NCBI GenBank assembly: GCA_001914405.1
Contig: MSDW01000002.1
Span: forward strand, 358,091-422,090
Origin: Candidatus Methanohalarchaeum thermophilum
Lineage (GTDB): Archaea; Halobacteriota; Methanonatronarchaeia; Methanonatronarchaeales; Methanonatronarchaeaceae
Direction of reading: 5' to 3'
Length of the DNA: 64,000 bases
Every line of letters begins with the position of its first letter. The stretch's first letter is position 1. Made by a program: the position numbers and the translations under genes. The notes under the pieces were generated by a model that had not been told where the DNA came from, did no database searches, and saw only the letters and a program-made list of their open reading frames with translations. Shown here piece after piece: positions 1-9,098 of the stretch.

Positions 1-148
1 TATCCTCCAATTAACCCAAACACACCATACCCAACCAAAAAATCTAAAAAACCTATAGAAACCTCACACACCAAAGAAACCAAAAATCAAATTTATATCA
101 TAAACACCAAAAATGTATCAGTTATATTCAATTTCAGCCTCGATGCAA

Positions 149-330
149 GTGAACTACCCCTACCAAAATCAGAGATTTTGGAAGGGGCTTCCCTGTTCAA
201 CCACATGACTTACTGGAACCGAAGTTCCAGCAGAGGTCATTGTGTCTGAGGGCTTAACTTCGGACAGTCCCTGCCCTACCAAACTTATAGCCTTATTTAG
301 GATGTTTATGGCTGCATTCAAATCTCGATC
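149..330 (-). ncRNA. putative omegaRNA / right-end region of the first IS element
   Basis: In IS605 elements the tnpB 3' end and right end are transcribed as the guide RNA scaffold, with the guide taken from the flank beyond the right end. Here the stretch contains the terminal hairpin at about 158-185 (CCAAAATC / GATTTTGG arms) and further short inverted repeats such as GGAACCGAAGTTCC near 215-228. If active, the guide would begin at 148 and read leftward on the minus strand. The 5' limit is a guess. Confidence 0.4.
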
Positions 331-1394
331 TATCTCTAAACCACATTCTTTACATTTGTGGGTTCTATCTGTTAATTCTTTATCTACTTTATTATCACAA
401 TTTGGGTTTGAGCAACTTTTTGTGGTGTTTTTTGCTTCTACCTCTATAACTTGCTTACCAGCTTGTGAAGCTTTGTAAGCAAGCATAGACACGAATTCAT
501 TCCAAGCATGATTAGCTATATGCCTATTTAGGGCACTACTCTCCCCCTCCGATAAGTTCTTAGTATCCAAATCCTCTACCGCTATCACATCGTATCTATC
601 AACATATGCTCTTGATAATTTATGCAAAAAATCTCTTCGTGCATCTCTTAGTTTCTTGTATGCTTTTGCCAGCCTCTTTTTTTTTGTTTCTTCCAATTGT
701 TGCTTCCTTTCTCTTTCCTCGATAACTTCTTTTGTTCTTTTTTAATTCTCTCGTATTTCTTTTCCAACAAATTTTTTAAGTCTTGTATCTCTCTCCCTTC
801 GCTATCAACCAAGAAGTTGGATACGTTTAGGTCTATTCCTATTATCTCGCTATCTTCTGTGATTGGTTTCTTGTCGGATTTCTCTATCTCCAACTGGAGA
901 ATAATTTTCCAGTCACCACAACTGTATTCTTTTATTATTACGCCCTTGACCTCACCACCTTCTGGAACTGGTCTATGGAAGTTTACGGGTATTTCTCCTA
1001 TCTTAGATAAATAGATATATCCTTCTTCTTGGTTTATTTTGTAGCCTGATTGGCTATATTCGATGCTATTTATTGAATTCTTGTACCGTAGTTTTCCAAC
1101 TTTTTCTCCCTTCTCTTTCTTCGTGTTTAAGGATTTGATTGCGTTGTATATTCTCCCAACTGTTTGTTGAGCCGCCTTTGAGTGAACATTTTGGAATTCT
1201 GGGTTTGATGTTTTCTTCCATTTTGGTAAATTGTTGTACATCTCGTATTTCTTTATCCAATTATCTGATTTGTTTAGTGTTTCTAGTGCTTTGTTGTAGA
1301 TGTTTTTGTGTATCTCGAAGTGCTTTTTTAACTCTTCTTTGTTTTCTTTTGTTGGGTTAGCATCGTATTTGTAAGAAAGTGATTGTGTACTCAT
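169..1394 (-). pseudogene. tnpB: RNA-guided nuclease TnpB, frameshifted at an A9 run
   Basis: TnpB is the omegaRNA-guided RuvC nuclease of IS200/IS605 elements. The N-terminal part (1394 to about 680) has the helical domain and RuvC-I motif IIGIDLNVSNFLV. The C-terminal part (about 696 to 169) has RuvC-II VIAVEDLDTKNL, a four-Cys zinc finger (CSNPNC...CKECG) and RuvC-III DRDLNAAINIL, so all three acidic catalytic residues are present. The two parts are in different frames and meet in a run of nine A residues (coding strand) at about 677-685; one extra A would restore a single reading frame of about 410 residues, normal for TnpB. It may be a dead gene, a gene expressed by slippage on the A-run, or a base-calling error. 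The start ATG at 1394 fits the family N-terminus. Confidence 0.85.
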
Positions 1395-1505
1395 TTGTTA
1401 TATATCCATTTATGGGTTTATGTTTTAAATAGTTCCCCTTTAACTTGATTCATCACCCACCTAAACCAAAAGGTTTAGGAAGGTGTCTTCTCAATTATTT
1501 AGATA

Positions 1506-1634
1506 AAACAACCAAACAACTCTAAAAATAAAAAAAAGAAAAAAACTATCTTAAACTAAGTTAAAGAGTTATTCGAGGCATAGAGAGGCTATCAAGAAAT
1601 AATAAAAAGGATTGGTGTTATTTTGGTGGTTTAT
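1506..1634. other. A-rich spacer
   Basis: A-rich stretch between the IS left end and the coiled-coil gene. No gene or clear site was seen. Confidence 0.5.
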
Positions 1635-1961
1635 TTATAGTTTTTTGTTTATTTGTTCTAGTTGTTCTGTTATCTTAGTTAGTTGGCTTTTCATTTCTTT
1701 TATTTCTTTCATTAATTCTTTATTAACTGTTTCTTTTTCTCTGGATCTTGAGTGCTGGCCCATACTCCCCAGCATCTGGGCTAATGGGTTTCCTCCTCCA
1801 AGTGGAGACTTTCTTTCTCCTTTATCTTTATCCATTTTTTCTTTCATCTTTTGTCTAAGCTCCTCTGCTCTCTCTTTCACTTCTTCTTTTTCTTTCTCTT
1901 TTTCTTTCTCTATTTCTTTATTTTTATCAAATTTGTTTTCTTTATTACTTTCTTCAACCAT
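1635..1961 (-). CDS. small charged coiled-coil protein, unknown function
   Basis: Not recognised. The product is about 108 residues. Residues 5-50 are almost entirely Lys/Glu/Arg with heptad-like spacing (KNKEIEKEKEKEKEEVKERA), followed by a Gly/Met patch (LGGGNPLAQMLGSMG) near 55-70 and a second amphipathic helix rich in Leu, Lys and Glu at 75-108. It looks like a soluble cytoplasmic coiled-coil protein. The minus-strand reading is preferred over the overlapping plus-strand ORF because that ORF gives an implausible Phe/Ser/Leu run that only mirrors the Lys/Glu codons. The start is ATG at 1961; a TTG two codons upstream is possible. No partner is implied by its neighbours. Confidence 0.55.
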   Translation of the reverse strand: MVEESNKENKFDKNKEIEKEKEKEKEEVKERAEELRQKMKEKMDKDKGERKSPLGGGNPLAQMLGSMGQHSRSREKETVNKELMKEIKEMKSQLTKITEQLEQINKKL

Positions 1962-2116
1962 AATCAATCAACCAATCAAATAATTAAGTTTGTTTTCAAA
2001 AAACCTTCACCAAAGAAATACTTTGAAAAATAGAAACCATGGATTTAGTTGAATTTTATTTTATTTTTGCTAAAAATTATATATTGGTTGTTTTATTATT
2101 TTATTATTGATTTGAG

Positions 2117-2596
2117 ATGTCTGTTAGGGAAACGGATCTGCCTGGAGTCGGTAAGAAGTTTGTTGTTGATTTATCTGGTGACCTGGAGTTGGTGATAGTT
2201 ATTCATTTATCGGGGAAGAGAGAAGTTTTTCTTAATGATGACCCTGAAGAGGATAATAAGAAATTATTTGAAGCTTCTGATGAGGTTTCAAGGAAGATTG
2301 GGTCTATTTTAGAGGGAGCTTACTTTGAACCTGTTTCTTCTGAGGAAACTGAGGCAAAATTGGGTGGTGAAGTCTTTATTGAGTGGTATGATATTGAAGA
2401 GAATATGAATGTAGCTGGTAGAGAAATTAGTGAACTCAAGTTGAGAGAGGAGACAGGTGCTACTATTATAGCTATTCAGAGAGATGATATGTGTATTGGT
2501 TCTATTGGACCGGATACAGAAATCAGATCTGGAGATATTTTAGTGGTGGTTGGGACCAAGGAAGCACAAGATAAGTTTAAAGATGCTTTAAATTGA
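2117..2596 (+). CDS. khtT: KhtT-like regulatory subunit of a CPA2 K+/H+ antiporter (RCK_C/TrkA-C)
   Basis: This soluble cytoplasmic subunit gates the antiporter encoded just downstream. Residues 1-70 match the KhtT N-terminal domain (starting MSVRETDLPGVGKKF, then VIVIHLSGKREVF). Residues 85-159 form the TrkA-C/RCK_C domain, with the typical GREISELKLREETGATIIAI segment and the closing GPDTEIRSGDILVVVG. RCK_C domains bind small ligands or nucleotides to control K+ transport. Only six bases separate its stop from khtU, so the two are almost certainly one operon. The length (159 aa) is normal for KhtT. The sequence at 2086-2096 (TATATATTGG context) could serve as a TATA box. Confidence 0.85.
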   Translation: MSVRETDLPGVGKKFVVDLSGDLELVIVIHLSGKREVFLNDDPEEDNKKLFEASDEVSRKIGSILEGAYFEPVSSEETEAKLGGEVFIEWYDIEENMNVAGREISELKLREETGATIIAIQRDDMCIGSIGPDTEIRSGDILVVVGTKEAQDKFKDALN

Positions 2597-2602
2597 TTTA
2601 GA

Positions 2603-3799
2603 ATGGCACTTGATTCGGCTTTGCTAGAGATTGGGCTAATGTTTACTGCTCTGGCTGGTGGAGGAGTCTTATCTAGGTACTTAAAGAAATCAGTGATCCC
2701 TTTTTATATTCTCCTAGGAATCACCCTAGGCCCCTATGCCCTAGGACGATCTAGTTTTATCTATGTAGGTGAAACAGAGATCACTTCGGTTTTTCTTGAA
2801 GTTGGAGCAGAATTAGGAGTTATTTTTTTACTTTTCTTCCTTGGTCTTGAGTTTAGTTTTGAGAAACTACTCTCAGGGAAGAAAACAATTTTAAAAGCTG
2901 GTTTCATTGATCTATTTAATTTAGTCATCGGTTTTGCAGTTGGATTCTTGTTCTTTGGTGGATTGCTTGCAGCTGCCTTGATAGGTGGCATAGTCTATAT
3001 ATCCTCCAGTGCTATTATAACCAGATCTCTAATTGACCTTGAATGGATTGCAAACGATGAAGCAGAATCAATTCTAGGTATATTAGTTTTCGAGGATCTC
3101 TTCATTGCTATTTACTTAGCATTAATAACAGCTTTTTTACTTGAAGGAACCGGGAACCTAAGCAATGTGGTTTATTCTATAGTTATTGCTGTTGCTTTTA
3201 TTTTGTTTCTGTTAGCTTCCGTTCACTGGGGATCAGGTTTTTTTGAGAGAATACTAGATATCTCCTCCAATGAAATGCTATTAATCAGAGCTACAGGAGT
3301 TACTATCTTAGTATCAGGTTTAGCTTTATCTTTTGGAGTGAGCGCTGCTGTCGCAGCTTTCTTTATCGGAATGGCATTTGGTGACACAGAAAATAGCAAT
3401 AGACTTGAGGAGATCCTAGAGCCCATTAGAGACCTATTTGCTGCTGTATTTTTCTTCTACATAGGTTCTCAAACGGATCCAAGTTTGTTACCAGCAGTTG
3501 CTGTTCTCATCTCCGGTGCAACATTGGCTACAGGTATTTCAAAACTATTTACCGGATACTTTGGTGGTAAAATATACGGACTAAATAAGAGAAGACGCAT
3601 TAGAGTTGGACTAAGTTTGACTACAAGAGGAGAATTCTCTCTAGTTATAGCTACAATAGCAGCCTCAGCAACTGGAGCTATGGCCAATTCAACTATAACA
3701 GAAACCATACCAGCATTTACCGTAGGATACGTACTCGTAATGAGTATACTTGGAACATTGTTAATGCAATACTCTAGTAAAATAGAAACCAAAATCTAG
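2603..3799 (+). CDS. khtU: KhtU-like CPA2 monovalent cation/H+ antiporter
   Basis: Membrane protein of 398 residues with about twelve hydrophobic segments, the usual length of the Na+/K+-H+ exchanger domain (CPA2, KefB/KhtU group) without a C-terminal RCK domain; that domain is supplied in trans by khtT. Recognisable segments include VIPFYILLGITLGPYALG near residues 30-48, FLGLEFSFEKLL near 79-90 and the C-terminal RGEFSLVIATIAASATGA. It probably exports K+ (or Na+) in exchange for protons for pH and osmotic control, as KhtTU does in Bacillus. The ion is inferred from the family. The start ATG at 2603 is fixed by the tight spacing to khtT. Confidence 0.88.
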   Translation: MALDSALLEIGLMFTALAGGGVLSRYLKKSVIPFYILLGITLGPYALGRSSFIYVGETEITSVFLEVGAELGVIFLLFFLGLEFSFEKLLSGKKTILKAGFIDLFNLVIGFAVGFLFFGGLLAAALIGGIVYISSSAIITRSLIDLEWIANDEAESILGILVFEDLFIAIYLALITAFLLEGTGNLSNVVYSIVIAVAFILFLLASVHWGSGFFERILDISSNEMLLIRATGVTILVSGLALSFGVSAAVAAFFIGMAFGDTENSNRLEEILEPIRDLFAAVFFFYIGSQTDPSLLPAVAVLISGATLATGISKLFTGYFGGKIYGLNKRRRIRVGLSLTTRGEFSLVIATIAASATGAMANSTITETIPAFTVGYVLVMSILGTLLMQYSSKIETKI

Positions 3800-4201
3800 A
3801 CTCCATCCTACGATAAACAAAAATCTTCTTTATCTTAATGGTTGAGAAGATCCCTCTCCAAAATCCCTTGATTTAGGTAGGGTAGAAAATCACGTCTCCT
3901 CTAGGTTTATCTTTTATTAGAGCTAAGACCTCTTTTACGTAAAAAGAAGAGGATAGGATTATATTTTCTGCTCCTTGGTTCTTCCTTTTGTTTTAGCCCT
4001 ATGTAAATTTGGCTAAAAGCAGTATTTTTCTATTATATCTATTCTATTTTTGGTTTTTGGGTTTTGTTTCTTGGTTTTTGTTTTTTGTGTTTTTGTTTTT
4101 TTAAAAAATATGTTTTGAAAAGGGGTTTTGAAGCCCTTTTGTTGGTTTTGGGTTTGGGGGTTTGTTGTTTTTTTCTTGGTTTTTTTGGTTGTTTTTTGTT
4201 T
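3800..4201. other. convergent intergenic region, T/G-rich
   Basis: Besides the miniature element the region is T/G-rich on the plus strand, which is the A/C-rich sense for the glnA 3' end. Several T-runs (for example around 4165-4200) could terminate khtTU transcripts. No gene is seen. Confidence 0.5.
3829..3893 (+). repeat. miniature LE-RE hairpin element (IS605-derived)
   Basis: Reads TTATCTTAATGGTTGAGAAG at its left side (IS left-end type), an imperfect hairpin around CCAAAATC...GATTT, then GGTAGGGTAG...AATCAC (degenerate right-end type). It lies just after the khtU stop and may also act as a transcription end signal. Confidence 0.6.
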
Positions 4202-5539
4202 TTAGTATTTTTCTAGGTATTCTTTTGTTTCCCATTTTGATACGTGTGCTTTGTATTGGTCCCATTCGTGTTTTTTGGCTTCGATGAATTTTTGGGCTAC
4301 GTGTTCGCCTAGTGCGTTTAGTATTACTTCGTCGTTTTCTAGTGCTGTTACTGCTTGTTTTAGGTTTTCTGGCAGGGTTTGGATTCCGTATTCTTCCATT
4401 TTTTGTTCTGTTAGTTCGTAGATGTTTTCTTTAACTGGGTCGGGTGGTGTTAGTTGTTTTTCTATTCCGTCTAGTCCGGCCTGCAGTAGGACTGATAGTG
4501 CGAGGTATGGGTTGCAGGATGGGTCTGGTGATCTGTATTCGAGTCTTTTTCCTTCTGATTTTTCTACGCCTGGGATTCTTATTAGGGCTGATCTGTTTAC
4601 ATCGCTCCAGGCCATGTATATTGGTGCTTCGTATCCTGGTATTAGTCTCTTGTATGAGTTTACTATTGGGTTTGTTATGGCTGTTATTGCTGGTGCATGT
4701 TCTATTAGTCCTGCTAGAAAGTGGTATGCTGTTTCTGATAGACTGTATTCGTCTGTTTTATCGTAGAATGCGTTTTCTCCGTTTTTGAATAGTGAGATGT
4801 GGGTGTGCATTCCGCTTCCGTTTATTCCTGCTATTGGTTTTGGCATAAATGTGCCGTGGAGGTTGTTCATTTCTGCTATTGCTCTTACTACCATTCGAAA
4901 TGTTGCTATATTGTCGGCTGTTTTTAGTCCTTGAGCGTATTTGAAGTCGATCTCGTGTTGGCCTTCGGCTACTTCGTGGTGGCTGGCTTCGATTTCGAAG
5001 CCCATATTTTCTAATGTCAGTATTATGTCTCTTCTTAGGTCTTGAGCTAGATCTTTTGGGGCTAGGTCAAAGTATCCTCCTGCATCATGGGTTTTTAGTG
5101 AAGCTGATCCGTTTTCTTTTTCGAAAACGAAGAATTCTGGCTCTGGACCGGAATAAAATTTGTATCCCATTTTTTTGGCTTTTCGTTCTGCTTTTTTCAA
5201 TACATATCTTGGGTCGCCTTTGAATGGGTCTCCGTTCGGTCTTTCTACATCACATATTAATCTTGCGGTCATTGGTTCGTCTTCGCCATTGTTTCTCCAT
5301 GGTAGTACTGCAAATGTGTTGGGGTCAGGATTTAGCCTCATATCGCTTTCTTGTATTCTCACGAAGCCTTCAATTGAGCTTCCATCAAACCATATTCCTT
5401 CGTCTAAGGCCTTCTTTAATTGGTCTATTGGTATTGATACATTTTTAACTATTCCTAATATATCCGTAAACTGTAGTCTTATGAATTTCACATTTTTTTC
5501 TTCTGCTTCTTCTAGTACCTGTCTTTTTGATTTACCCAT
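4202..5539 (-). CDS. glnA: glutamine synthetase, type I
   Basis: Makes glutamine from glutamate, ammonia and ATP, the main ammonia-assimilation step; the enzyme is a cytoplasmic dodecamer. The 445-residue length and collinear motifs are those of GSI: beta-grasp segment [18 protein letters not shown] (about 50-67), GPEPEFFVF (metal-binding Glu), [11 protein letters not shown], the ATP/Glu site [11 protein letters not shown] and the arginine motif [15 protein letters not shown]. The C-terminal region lacks an obvious adenylylation-tyrosine segment, as expected for the GSI-alpha form of archaea. It is monocistronic here. A strong BRE/TATA (5585-5599) and a GGTG ribosome site directly before the ATG support the start at 5539. 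Confidence 0.96.
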   Translation of the reverse strand: MGKSKRQVLEEAEEKNVKFIRLQFTDILGIVKNVSIPIDQLKKALDEGIWFDGSSIEGFVRIQESDMRLNPDPNTFAVLPWRNNGEDEPMTARLICDVERPNGDPFKGDPRYVLKKAERKAKKMGYKFYSGPEPEFFVFEKENGSASLKTHDAGGYFDLAPKDLAQDLRRDIILTLENMGFEIEASHHEVAEGQHEIDFKYAQGLKTADNIATFRMVVRAIAEMNNLHGTFMPKPIAGINGSGMHTHISLFKNGENAFYDKTDEYSLSETAYHFLAGLIEHAPAITAITNPIVNSYKRLIPGYEAPIYMAWSDVNRSALIRIPGVEKSEGKRLEYRSPDPSCNPYLALSVLLQAGLDGIEKQLTPPDPVKENIYELTEQKMEEYGIQTLPENLKQAVTALENDEVILNALGEHVAQKFIEAKKHEWDQYKAHVSKWETKEYLEKY

Positions 5540-5895
5540 TTTTTCACCATTTCATTAATTATCACATATTAATTGAACATATATCCTATAAATGTTTCGT
5601 ATAATTAAAAAAATAACAAAAAAATAAACCAAAAATAAAGAATCCCTCAAAAAAATTAAGAAAAAATAACAAAAAACCATAAAAAAAACAAAAAACCAAA
5701 ACAACCCCACCCCCCCAACACCCAAAGAAAAAAATCCGCTGCAACCACTAAAAACCACAAAAAACCCTCAACCAATAAGAAACCATAAACAAAAAACCAA
5801 CAAAAAAGCACTAACAGGAAAAAACAACCAAAAACCCTAAAAAATAAAACCCAACTTAACACTTACCTATGTTTTAAAAGAGTCTTTAAATTAAA
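5540..5895. other. A/C-rich intergenic region
   Basis: Beyond the glnA promoter the stretch 5600-5870 is low-complexity A with scattered C runs (for example CCCACCCCCCC near 5703-5715). Long minus-strand ORFs here give only Phe/Leu/Trp-rich low-complexity peptides and are not credible genes. Confidence 0.5.
5585..5599 (-). promoter_or_regulatory. BRE/TATA promoter of glnA
   Basis: On the minus strand the sequence reads CGAAACATTTATAGG: a purine-rich BRE followed by a TATA box about 50 bp before the glnA ATG. Transcription would start near 5565, leaving a leader of roughly 25 bases that contains GGTG. Confidence 0.6.
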
Positions 5896-6192
5896 TCATT
5901 CTTTTTCAGGCCTAAATTCAATTCCATCTTCGGTTTTCCTTATCTCGTATCCTTCTCCCTTTTCGATTACTTTTGTTTCATCACCTGTATCTTTAAATTT
6001 CATGGTGTCTTTAAATTTTTCCCTTTCATGAAAGTATTCTCTAAGAGCATCCTTTATTAGTTCGGTTCTACTGCTAAATCCCTCTGCAGGATTTTCTTCT
6101 ATGTATTTATCTATTTTATCGGCAACCTTTTTAGGTAACTTTATCGTAGTATACTCTTTTCTACCCAACTGAACCCGCCCATTAGTAATCAA
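5896..6192 (-). CDS. ribbon-helix-helix transcriptional regulator (CopG/Arc type)
   Basis: 98 residues. The N-terminal half is a ribbon-helix-helix domain: the DNA-contacting strand KEYTTIKLPKKVADKIDKYI (about 12-31), then the helix-helix unit with SSRTELIKDALREYF (about 40-54). The C-terminal 40 residues are charged and contain two KFKDT copies and a YEIRKTEDGIEF segment; this is not the ligand-binding domain of NikR. It is divergent from the ECF S-component gene at 6409 and the shared region carries TGATA/TATCA half-sites, so it probably controls that transporter, itself, or both. The start is TTG at 6192; a second TTG at 6168 is possible and better matches the usual short arm before the ribbon strand. 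Confidence 0.75.
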   Translation of the reverse strand: MITNGRVQLGRKEYTTIKLPKKVADKIDKYIEENPAEGFSSRTELIKDALREYFHEREKFKDTMKFKDTGDETKVIEKGEGYEIRKTEDGIEFRPEKE

Positions 6193-6272
6193 TTACTATA
6201 TCATTATTTACTTCTTTATACACTTTAATTAATTTCCCTCTTCCCATGGGACCCAAAAAGATCATTTTCGGA

Positions 6273-6318
6273 GTATGATAATAGAAACGCTATTATATCA
6301 TCTTATAAAGCATGATAC
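6273..6318. promoter_or_regulatory. candidate operator with three TGATA/TATCA half-sites over a TATA box
   Basis: GTATGATA (6273-6280), TATATCAT (6294-6301) and CATGATAC (6311-6318) alternate in orientation. They form the inverted repeats TGATAATAG/CTATTATATCA (6276-6300) and TATCAT/ATGATA (6296-6317). The second repeat encloses CTTATAAAGC, a likely TATA box for the ECF S-component gene, so a bound regulator would block that promoter. The neighbouring ribbon-helix-helix protein is the obvious candidate. Confidence 0.45.
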
Positions 6319-6408
6319 AACAACTATCCAGTACAGTATTACGTGTGTTTTACTCTGAAGCAGGTATAAGTGGGTTCTTCCTGAAAAATGATGTTGATGT
6401 GATAAATA

Positions 6409-6915
6409 ATGAGTTCAAAAAATAATTATTGGAACACTAAAAGAGTAGCACGAATAGCAATTTTCACATCTATAGCAATACTTGGATCATTCTTAAAGCT
6501 TCCAAGCCCAACTGGAACAGTAGCGCTAGACTCTGCACCCGGTTTTTTTGCCGCCGCAGCATGGGGATACCTCGAGGGAGGTTTAGTAATATCAGCTGGC
6601 CATCTCATATCCAGCGCAATAGTTGGATTCCCACTTGGAGTATTACACCTCCCAATTGCCCTAATAATGATCTTTGCAGCAGCCCTATTCAGAGCAGGCA
6701 TCAGAAAAATACCAGAAAAATACAAATTAAACCAAATAACAGGTACACTTACAGCTGGTTCCTTCAACGGACTAGCCGGTATAATACTAGCACCAGCCCT
6801 AGGATGGGGTATGGCCATAGGAATAACTCCATCTCTAATAGTAGCCTCATTCATCAATGTAATAGTAGCAATAACCGTCTACAACATCCTAAAAGAAACA
6901 AAATACATCAAATAA
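6409..6915 (+). CDS. ECF transporter S component, probably for a vitamin or corrinoid precursor
   Basis: A 168-residue, roughly six-helix integral membrane protein of the energy-coupling-factor S-component type. The hallmark stretch is LPSPTGTVALDSAPGFFAA (about 27-45), followed by GYLEGGLVISAGHLISSA and GFPLGVLHLPIALIMI. From memory this pattern is closest to the CblT-like branch proposed to import alpha-ribazole; a corrinoid-related substrate also suits the BtuFCD system at 30-34 kb, but the substrate cannot be proved from sequence. It lacks its own ATPase and would use EcfAA'/EcfT encoded 450 bp downstream. The ATG at 6409 follows a leader of about 80 bases after the putative TATA. Confidence 0.75.
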   Translation: MSSKNNYWNTKRVARIAIFTSIAILGSFLKLPSPTGTVALDSAPGFFAAAAWGYLEGGLVISAGHLISSAIVGFPLGVLHLPIALIMIFAAALFRAGIRKIPEKYKLNQITGTLTAGSFNGLAGIILAPALGWGMAIGITPSLIVASFINVIVAITVYNILKETKYIK

Positions 6916-7367
6916 ACAATCAAACAACTCAAAAACCAAACAACCATATAAACAAAACCATAAGCCAAAATTAACCACCATACACTAAAAAAACCAAAAA
7001 AAACACAATATAAAACTGCTCCACCACTCCAACTAGAAAGCCCTAAAACCAGGCCCAACCTCAAAACCAACACCCAATAGAACTCCTAATAGATCAAATA
7101 AACCAGACAAACCAAACATCAACCACATACAAATCACTTGGATTCATGGCCCTGAATTTTAATTTAAAAACGTTCTTAAGAGGTTGTGTATTGGGTTAAG
7201 ATGGTTTGAAGGTGGAGCCTCAGGCAATTTAAATTTTTCTAAGGCCATACTCTAGATTAAAGTTAGAATCCTTAGACATTTATAAGGAAGGTGTAATTAG
7301 TTCACTGGTTCCATGGACAGGACAGGTTTCTAATTGAATTTCTGGTTTTTGAAGTTGTTGGAGTTAG
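6916..7367. other. intergenic region between ECF S component and EcfA
   Basis: The first 200 bases are A/C-rich, the usual sense-strand 3' trailer in this genome. The remaining part is mixed and then T/G-rich towards the ecfA start. No RNA gene or ORF was recognised. The long gap argues that the S component and ecfAT are separate transcription units. Confidence 0.5.
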
Positions 7368-9059
7368 ATGGTTATTATGTATTTGATAGAGGTAAATGAT
7401 CTTTCTTTCGCCTACGAGGGTAGTTGTGAGCCAGCAATTAAGGATATTAACTTTAGGTTAAAGGAAGGAGAGATACTTGCTATCGTTGGTGGAAAGGAAT
7501 CTGGTAAGACGACTCTTTGCCAAGCTATTAATGGTTTAATTCCTCATTATCACGAGGGAGAGTATAACGGCAGCGTCAAAATAAATGGAGTTGATTTAAG
7601 AGAGGTTTCTTTTGATGAATTAAGTAAAAAAGTTGGTTATCTTTTTCAAGAGCCCAGTGATCAATTGATAGGAAGAACCGTTGAGGAGGATGTTTCGTTT
7701 GGAGCGATTAATCAGGGATTTGGAAAAGATGTGGTTGCTAAGAGAGTAGGTGAATCTCTTTCTTTAACTAACTTAGAGGGCTACGAAGAACGGGATGTGG
7801 ATAAACTTTCGGGTGGTGAAACGAAGAAGTTGGCTTTAGCTGGTTTGTTGGCTACAGGAAATGAGATATTAGTGATGGATGAGCCTACTCGTGAACTTGA
7901 TCCCGAGGAAAGAAAGAATCTAGTGGAAGTAATCAAGGATCTGAGAGAAAGAGGGAAGACCATAATTTATTCTACTAAAAAAATAGAGCTAATTGAGCAT
8001 TCAGACAAGCTATTATTATTAGATAATGGAGATATCGTGGATAAGAAACAAACTGACAGATTATGTTATGACTTAAATAAATTAATGGATCTTGGTTTAA
8101 GACCTAACCAGAAACATAGGACATTAAGCTATATATGTTCTAAGGACGGGGAAAAGCGGGGAATAGATTTTTTAAGTGATTTTGAAATTGCTTTAAGGGA
8201 ATTAAATGATATGAAAACCGATTTTAGTTTTTCCAGTTTCGGAGACAGGGGAAGTGGTAAAAAGAGGGTTATTGAGGTTAGTGGCTTGGAATACAGTTAC
8301 AATAGTAAGAGGGTGTTGGATGGAGTTCATCTCGATGTCTATGAAAGTGAATATCTTGGTTTAGCTGGTAGTAATGGTTCGGGTAAGACTACATTTGCTA
8401 AATTACTTGCTGGTTTATTGGATCCTGATAAAGGAGTTATAAGATATAATACCCAAGATATTGGTGAATTAGGACAGGAAGAGTTATCTAAAAGGATTGG
8501 TTATGTTTTTCAGAACCCGGATGACCAGATATTTAATAGAACGGTTGAAGATGAAGTTATTTTTTCATTAAGGCGTAGAAAGGATATTGAAGAGGATGTT
8601 CAGGAAAAATCAGAGTCCTTACTTAGGGAATTTAATCTATATCAAGTTAAAGAAGAGTTTCCTTTTAATTTATGTTTTAGCGAAAGAAAGAGATTAGTTA
8701 CTGCTGCTATCGCCGCGATGGATCCTAGGGTAATTGTATTGGATGAGCCTTTTTCTGGACTGGATCAAAACGAAAAAGAGAACATTGAAGAGATCTTAAT
8801 CGAGCTAAAGAGAAAAGGAAAAACTATTGTGCATATAAGCCACGATTTAGGTTATTTAGCTAAGAGATGTGATAGATTAGCTGTATTTAATAATGGAAAA
8901 ATAGACCTAAAAGAAGACATCCGAGAAACCTTCGGAGATGAAGAACTACTAAGCGATTCAAACTTAAAACAGCCTTTTGCACCCAAGTTATCATCTTCAA
9001 TTGGAACTAAAGAAATAATTTTAACAACTAAAGAGATTAAGAAATCAATTAACCTATAA
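7368..9059 (+). CDS. ecfA: fused ECF ATPase with two nucleotide-binding domains (EcfA-EcfA')
   Basis: Energises the membrane module that serves ECF S components; acts on the cytoplasmic face with EcfT. The 563 residues hold two ABC domains. Domain 1 (about 4-240) has Walker A GGKESGKTT, signature LSGGETKKLALAG and Walker B EILVMDEPTRELD, but its H-loop is STKKIEL with no His. Domain 2 (about 285-530) has GSNGSGKTT, Walker B VIVLDEPFSGLDQ and a normal H-loop HISHDLGYL, but its signature is the degenerate NLCFSERKRL. The missing parts differ between the two halves, implying one intact composite ATP site. The gene is followed after 39 bp by ecfT. The start may be ATG 7368 (GGAG four bases upstream) or ATG 7377. 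Confidence 0.92.
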   Translation: MVIMYLIEVNDLSFAYEGSCEPAIKDINFRLKEGEILAIVGGKESGKTTLCQAINGLIPHYHEGEYNGSVKINGVDLREVSFDELSKKVGYLFQEPSDQLIGRTVEEDVSFGAINQGFGKDVVAKRVGESLSLTNLEGYEERDVDKLSGGETKKLALAGLLATGNEILVMDEPTRELDPEERKNLVEVIKDLRERGKTIIYSTKKIELIEHSDKLLLLDNGDIVDKKQTDRLCYDLNKLMDLGLRPNQKHRTLSYICSKDGEKRGIDFLSDFEIALRELNDMKTDFSFSSFGDRGSGKKRVIEVSGLEYSYNSKRVLDGVHLDVYESEYLGLAGSNGSGKTTFAKLLAGLLDPDKGVIRYNTQDIGELGQEELSKRIGYVFQNPDDQIFNRTVEDEVIFSLRRRKDIEEDVQEKSESLLREFNLYQVKEEFPFNLCFSERKRLVTAAIAAMDPRVIVLDEPFSGLDQNEKENIEEILIELKRKGKTIVHISHDLGYLAKRCDRLAVFNNGKIDLKEDIRETFGDEELLSDSNLKQPFAPKLSSSIGTKEIILTTKEIKKSINL

Positions 9060-9098
9060 AAGTAGTTTAAGAAATGAAAATACCCTAGGTGAATTACA

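Larger units (their letters stand above)
149..1505 (-). mobile_element. IS200/IS605-type element carrying tnpB only
   Basis: The right end lies at 149 (plus-strand GTGAACTACCCCTACC, a hairpin, then GGAAGGGGCTTCC). The left end lies at about 1446-1505 (GATTCATCACCCACC, a hairpin, then AGGAAGGTGTCTTCTCAA). Between them sits one tnpB gene and no tnpA, so mobility would need a transposase supplied in trans. The same two end sequences bound the element at 14357-15843, and fused or trimmed versions recur through the window. The tnpB stop codon lies inside the right-end hairpin, as in elements whose omegaRNA overlaps the tnpB 3' end. The exact first and last base is uncertain by a few nucleotides. 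Confidence 0.8.

Noticed and set aside
1612..1983. Plus-strand ORF opposite the coiled-coil gene
   Set aside because: Its Phe/Ser/Leu composition is the mirror of Lys/Glu codons on the minus strand; the minus-strand product has normal features.
5555..5862. Two overlapping minus-strand ORFs in the A/C-rich gap
   Set aside because: Low-complexity Phe/Trp/Leu/Val peptides from A/C-rich sequence, without start signals or conserved motifs.
5896..6192. Ribbon-helix-helix gene as nikR
   Set aside because: It is about 40 residues short and lacks the His/Cys metal-binding C-terminal domain.
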